DNA of 8,833 bases. Origin: Planctomycetaceae bacterium (GTDB lineage: Bacteria; Planctomycetota; Planctomycetia; Pirellulales; Thermoguttaceae). Below are positions 7,562 through 8,833 of this stretch, piece after piece. The position numbers and the translations under genes are program-made. Numbering within the stretch: position 1 is the stretch's first letter; each line of letters starts with the position of its first letter. Under the pieces are notes generated by a model. The model was not told where the DNA came from and did not search any database. It was given only the letters and a program-made list of their open reading frames with translations. The stretch spans positions 1-8,833 of the forward strand of contig JAITAZ010000186.1 in NCBI GenBank assembly GCA_031283825.1, written 5' to 3'.

Positions 7562-7754
7562 GTAACAAATGGTTCTTTTTTGGGGGGACTTAGGGGACGC
7601 TGGGGACAAAGGGGACATTGGGGACGCACTAATTTAAAAACCATGATTAACAACTCAACAGAAGACAACAGCCTTTTTAAAAGAGAGAGATTTTTTTTCA
7701 GTTTTATATCCTCGAGCCATTAATCCCAGAATTTAAAAAACCTTGAACTGTTAC
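7562..7754. repeat. Probable diverged family 2 element, copy C
   Basis: It begins GTAAC and ends GTTAC, has the same length class as copies A and B (193 bp), an early T-run, and a 9-bp phased GGGGAC array in the left arm. The right end, TTTAAAAAACC...GAACTGTTAC, resembles the right end of copy B. The interior is otherwise poorly conserved and the right arm lacks the 9-bp phase, so membership is tentative. Confidence 0.45.
7584..7628. repeat. Five 9-bp tandem units GGGGACNNN
   Basis: GGGGAC occurs at 7584, 7593, 7602, 7611 and 7620, exactly 9 bp apart, with variable triplets TTA, GCT, AAA, ATT and GCA between. The constant hexamer with free triplets is the same design as the weaker 9-bp phase in the arms of copies A and B. 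Confidence 0.9.
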
Positions 7755-7819
7755 ATTTTTGTGAATATACATGAAATAATCATTTGCATTTTTCGCGATT
7801 ATCTGTGTTTAAAAATAAT

Positions 7820-7844
7820 TCCGAATTTCCTATCCGAATTTCCT
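7820..7844 (+). promoter_or_regulatory. Direct repeat TCCGAATTTCCT x2 beside the -35 box
   Basis: Two identical 12-mers, at 7820-7831 and 7833-7844, have a 13-bp repeat distance and end one base before the TTGACA box. The position suits an activator or repressor site. It may instead be a slippage product related to the TTCCGAA array at 901-942. Confidence 0.4.
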
Positions 7845-7845
7845 C

Positions 7846-7874
7846 TTGACAATCTTTTGTGCGTCTATTATACT
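7846..7874 (+). promoter_or_regulatory. Sigma70-type promoter for the Cys-rich protein gene
   Basis: TTGACA (7846-7851) and TATACT (7869-7874) are separated by exactly 17 bases, giving 11 of 12 consensus matches. Transcription would start near 7881, leaving a leader of about 75 bases before the ATG at 7955. This is the best promoter in the window. Confidence 0.75.
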
Positions 7875-7954
7875 ACGCGACCTTTTAACTGGCGTGATGA
7901 ATTGACGGTGAAAATTTGTCGCGGGGAAAAAATTTTTTGCAAGATTTTGGCGAT

Positions 7955-8365
7955 ATGAAAGCAATATTTCACAATGCGGATAAGCGAAGGGTAACGGGAT
8001 TGTTATCGTTGTTCGTTTATGTTTATGCGCTTGTATTATTGCCGGTTTTGCATTCTCATTACGATTCTGTCGGCGATTTGGCGTGTGTGTCTAATGTTTG
8101 TAGTTGTTTAGAATTAGATTCTTTTCAAAGCTGTTTAGATTCACGCGATAATTGCGCTGGTTATGAGATTGAGTATAATCATGAAGAATGTCATATTTGT
8201 AAGATTCTTTGTACGACAATTCCGTTATTTGAGAGTAGCGGCGGAGTAATTATCGTTACGAATATTCTGATTGAATCTTTTTTAATTTCTGATAATCCGA
8301 AAGTTCAATTCGCTTGCGGCGAGCCTTCGTGTCGTGCGCCGCCGGCGGCGTTATCTTTTGTTTAG
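7955..8365 (+). CDS. Small Cys-rich membrane-anchored protein, DUF2946-like
   Basis: The 136-residue product has a short basic N-terminus, one hydrophobic segment (about 14-31) and then an HSH motif (33-35). It contains ten Cys residues (44, 49, 51, 60, 67, 79, 82, 86, 121, 126), including a CHIC pair at 79-82, and ends in CRAPPAALSFV. The layout of a His motif after the membrane segment, a central CxxC and a terminal RAPP resembles DUF2946-type small proteins, some of which sit beside metal-handling genes. Metal binding or disulfide formation in the periplasm is inference. ATG at 7955 is preferred over TTG at 7916, although its ribosome binding site is weak; the TTG would add 13 residues. 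It has its own promoter, and neighbours give no clue to a partner. Confidence 0.7.
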   Translation: MKAIFHNADKRRVTGLLSLFVYVYALVLLPVLHSHYDSVGDLACVSNVCSCLELDSFQSCLDSRDNCAGYEIEYNHEECHICKILCTTIPLFESSGGVIIVTNILIESFLISDNPKVQFACGEPSCRAPPAALSFV

Positions 8366-8509
8366 TGCTTTTTATTGTATAGAGTTTTAAGTTGTCTGTT
8401 GCGACAAGTAATTAGGATTCGCGCTGATTAAATATTGGTTAGCGTTGTCTGATTACGCACAATGACAATTTTTAATGATAACTGTCTATTTAAATTTATT
8501 AAATTTTTT

Positions 8510-8695
8510 GTAATTATTCAGTAGTAGTTTTTAAAAGATATTAAGGACAAAGAAGAGACAAAATGTACGTCGTTGTTTGAAATCGAAGATTAACGACTCC
8601 AAAGACATTACTCTTGAGTTTTTTCAAACAGATTTTAAACCAAAATGTCCCTTCTATCCCTTCTGTCCCTTAAAAAATTACGACTGAACGGTTAC
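8510..8695. repeat. Family 2 inverted-repeat element, copy B
   Basis: The ends are GTAATTATTCAGTAGTAG and CGACTGAACGGTTAC. The right arm in reverse reads GGGACAGAA, GGGATAGAA, GGGACATTT, three clear 9-bp units; the left arm shows a weaker AAGGACAAAGAAGAGACAAA. The full length aligns with copy A in opposite orientation, sharing CGTCGTTGTTTGAAATC (8568-8584), CTCTTGAGTTTTTTCAA and the A/T-rich run beside each end. It ends 60 bases before the prepilin-like start codon. The preceding 8366-8509 is AT-rich with no feature I can support. Confidence 0.75.
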
Positions 8696-8714
8696 AAAAA
8701 AATTGTTATTCAAT

Positions 8715-8744
8715 ATTTAAAAAATCAAAATTTAAAAAATCAAA
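8715..8744 (+). repeat. Perfect 15-bp tandem duplication before the prepilin-like gene
   Basis: ATTTAAAAAATCAAA occurs twice in a row (8715-8729, 8730-8744). The second copy runs into the ribosome binding site AAGGAGA (8743-8749), six bases before the ATG at 8756. The duplication lengthens an AT-rich, unstructured leader. Confidence 0.85.
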
Positions 8745-8755
8745 GGAGAATAAAA

Positions 8756-8833
8756 ATGAAAAATTACAAATCCTATTTTGAGATTTATCGTTTGAGAGCT
8801 GTTTTTGTCAAGAACGGTTTTACGTTGGTGGAG
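8756..8833 (+). CDS. Partial prepilin-like protein (type IV pilin N-terminal methylation motif)
   Basis: Only the first 26 residues are present. They are a basic leader, MKNYKSYFEIYRLRAVFVKN, followed by GFTLVE at 21-26, the prepilin peptidase cleavage and methylation motif (cut after Gly 21, Phe becoming residue 1, with the conserved Glu at +5). A strong ribosome binding site supports the start. In planctomycetes such N-termini most often belong to DUF1559 proteins, present in many copies per genome, but a type II secretion pseudopilin or true pilin cannot be ruled out because the rest lies outside the window. Confidence 0.85.
   Translation, partial: MKNYKSYFEIYRLRAVFVKNGFTLVE

Noticed and set aside
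7916..7954. TTG start extending the Cys-rich protein by 13 residues
   Set aside because: The extension adds polar residues before the membrane segment without a better ribosome binding site. It is possible but less likely than ATG at 7955.
7743..7958. Plus-strand frame of 71 codons before the Cys-rich gene
   Set aside because: It runs across the end of a repeat element and the whole sigma70 promoter, overlaps the next gene's start, and has no recognisable features.

Overview
The window is AT-rich bacterial DNA. It holds four complete protein genes, two genes cut by the window edges, one decayed gene, and long intergenic stretches filled with inverted-repeat elements. The gene content points to a planctomycete or close relative: a secreted DUF1080-type protein, a large exported TPR protein, a prepilin-like N-terminus of the kind that begins many DUF1559 proteins, and a flagellar FliM in an otherwise non-flagellar neighbourhood. 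This assignment rests on family content only and is moderately secure.

Layout from left to right. Bases 1-150 (minus strand) are the start of a secreted protein of unknown function. Bases 151-1012 contain no gene; they hold pieces of three repeat types and a TTCCGAA tandem array. Bases 1013-3733 encode a 906-residue exported TPR protein. A ~195 bp inverted-repeat element fills most of the gap to fliM (4000-5115), which has a strong ribosome binding site. Bases 5116-5739 hold two more repeat elements. The DUF1080 gene follows on the minus strand (5740-6801), with a candidate promoter and a leader hairpin upstream. Bases 6967-7754 are a mosaic: a broken Rpn/PD-(D/E)XK transposase tail, then three repeat elements almost end to end. 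A good sigma70-type promoter (7846-7874) then drives a small Cys-rich membrane-anchored protein (7955-8365). Another inverted-repeat element precedes the start of a prepilin-like gene that runs off the right edge (8756-8833).

The genes do not form an obvious pathway. Each is isolated by repeats, and three of the four complete products (TPR, DUF1080, Cys-rich) plus both edge genes look exported or envelope-associated. The most unusual content is the repeats. Three families can be defined from sequence alone. Family 1 (about 180-250 bp) has ACTCATG...CATGAGT ends and internal copies of a 23-bp palindrome. Family 2 (about 186-195 bp) has GTAAC...GTTAC ends and arms made of 9-bp phased GGGACA-like units. 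Family 3 shares TAGGGAACTTCTAAAAA ends but carries different cores in different copies. All look non-coding and MITE-like, but a structured-RNA or regulatory role cannot be excluded. I see no clear CRISPR array, tRNA, rRNA or intact transposase.
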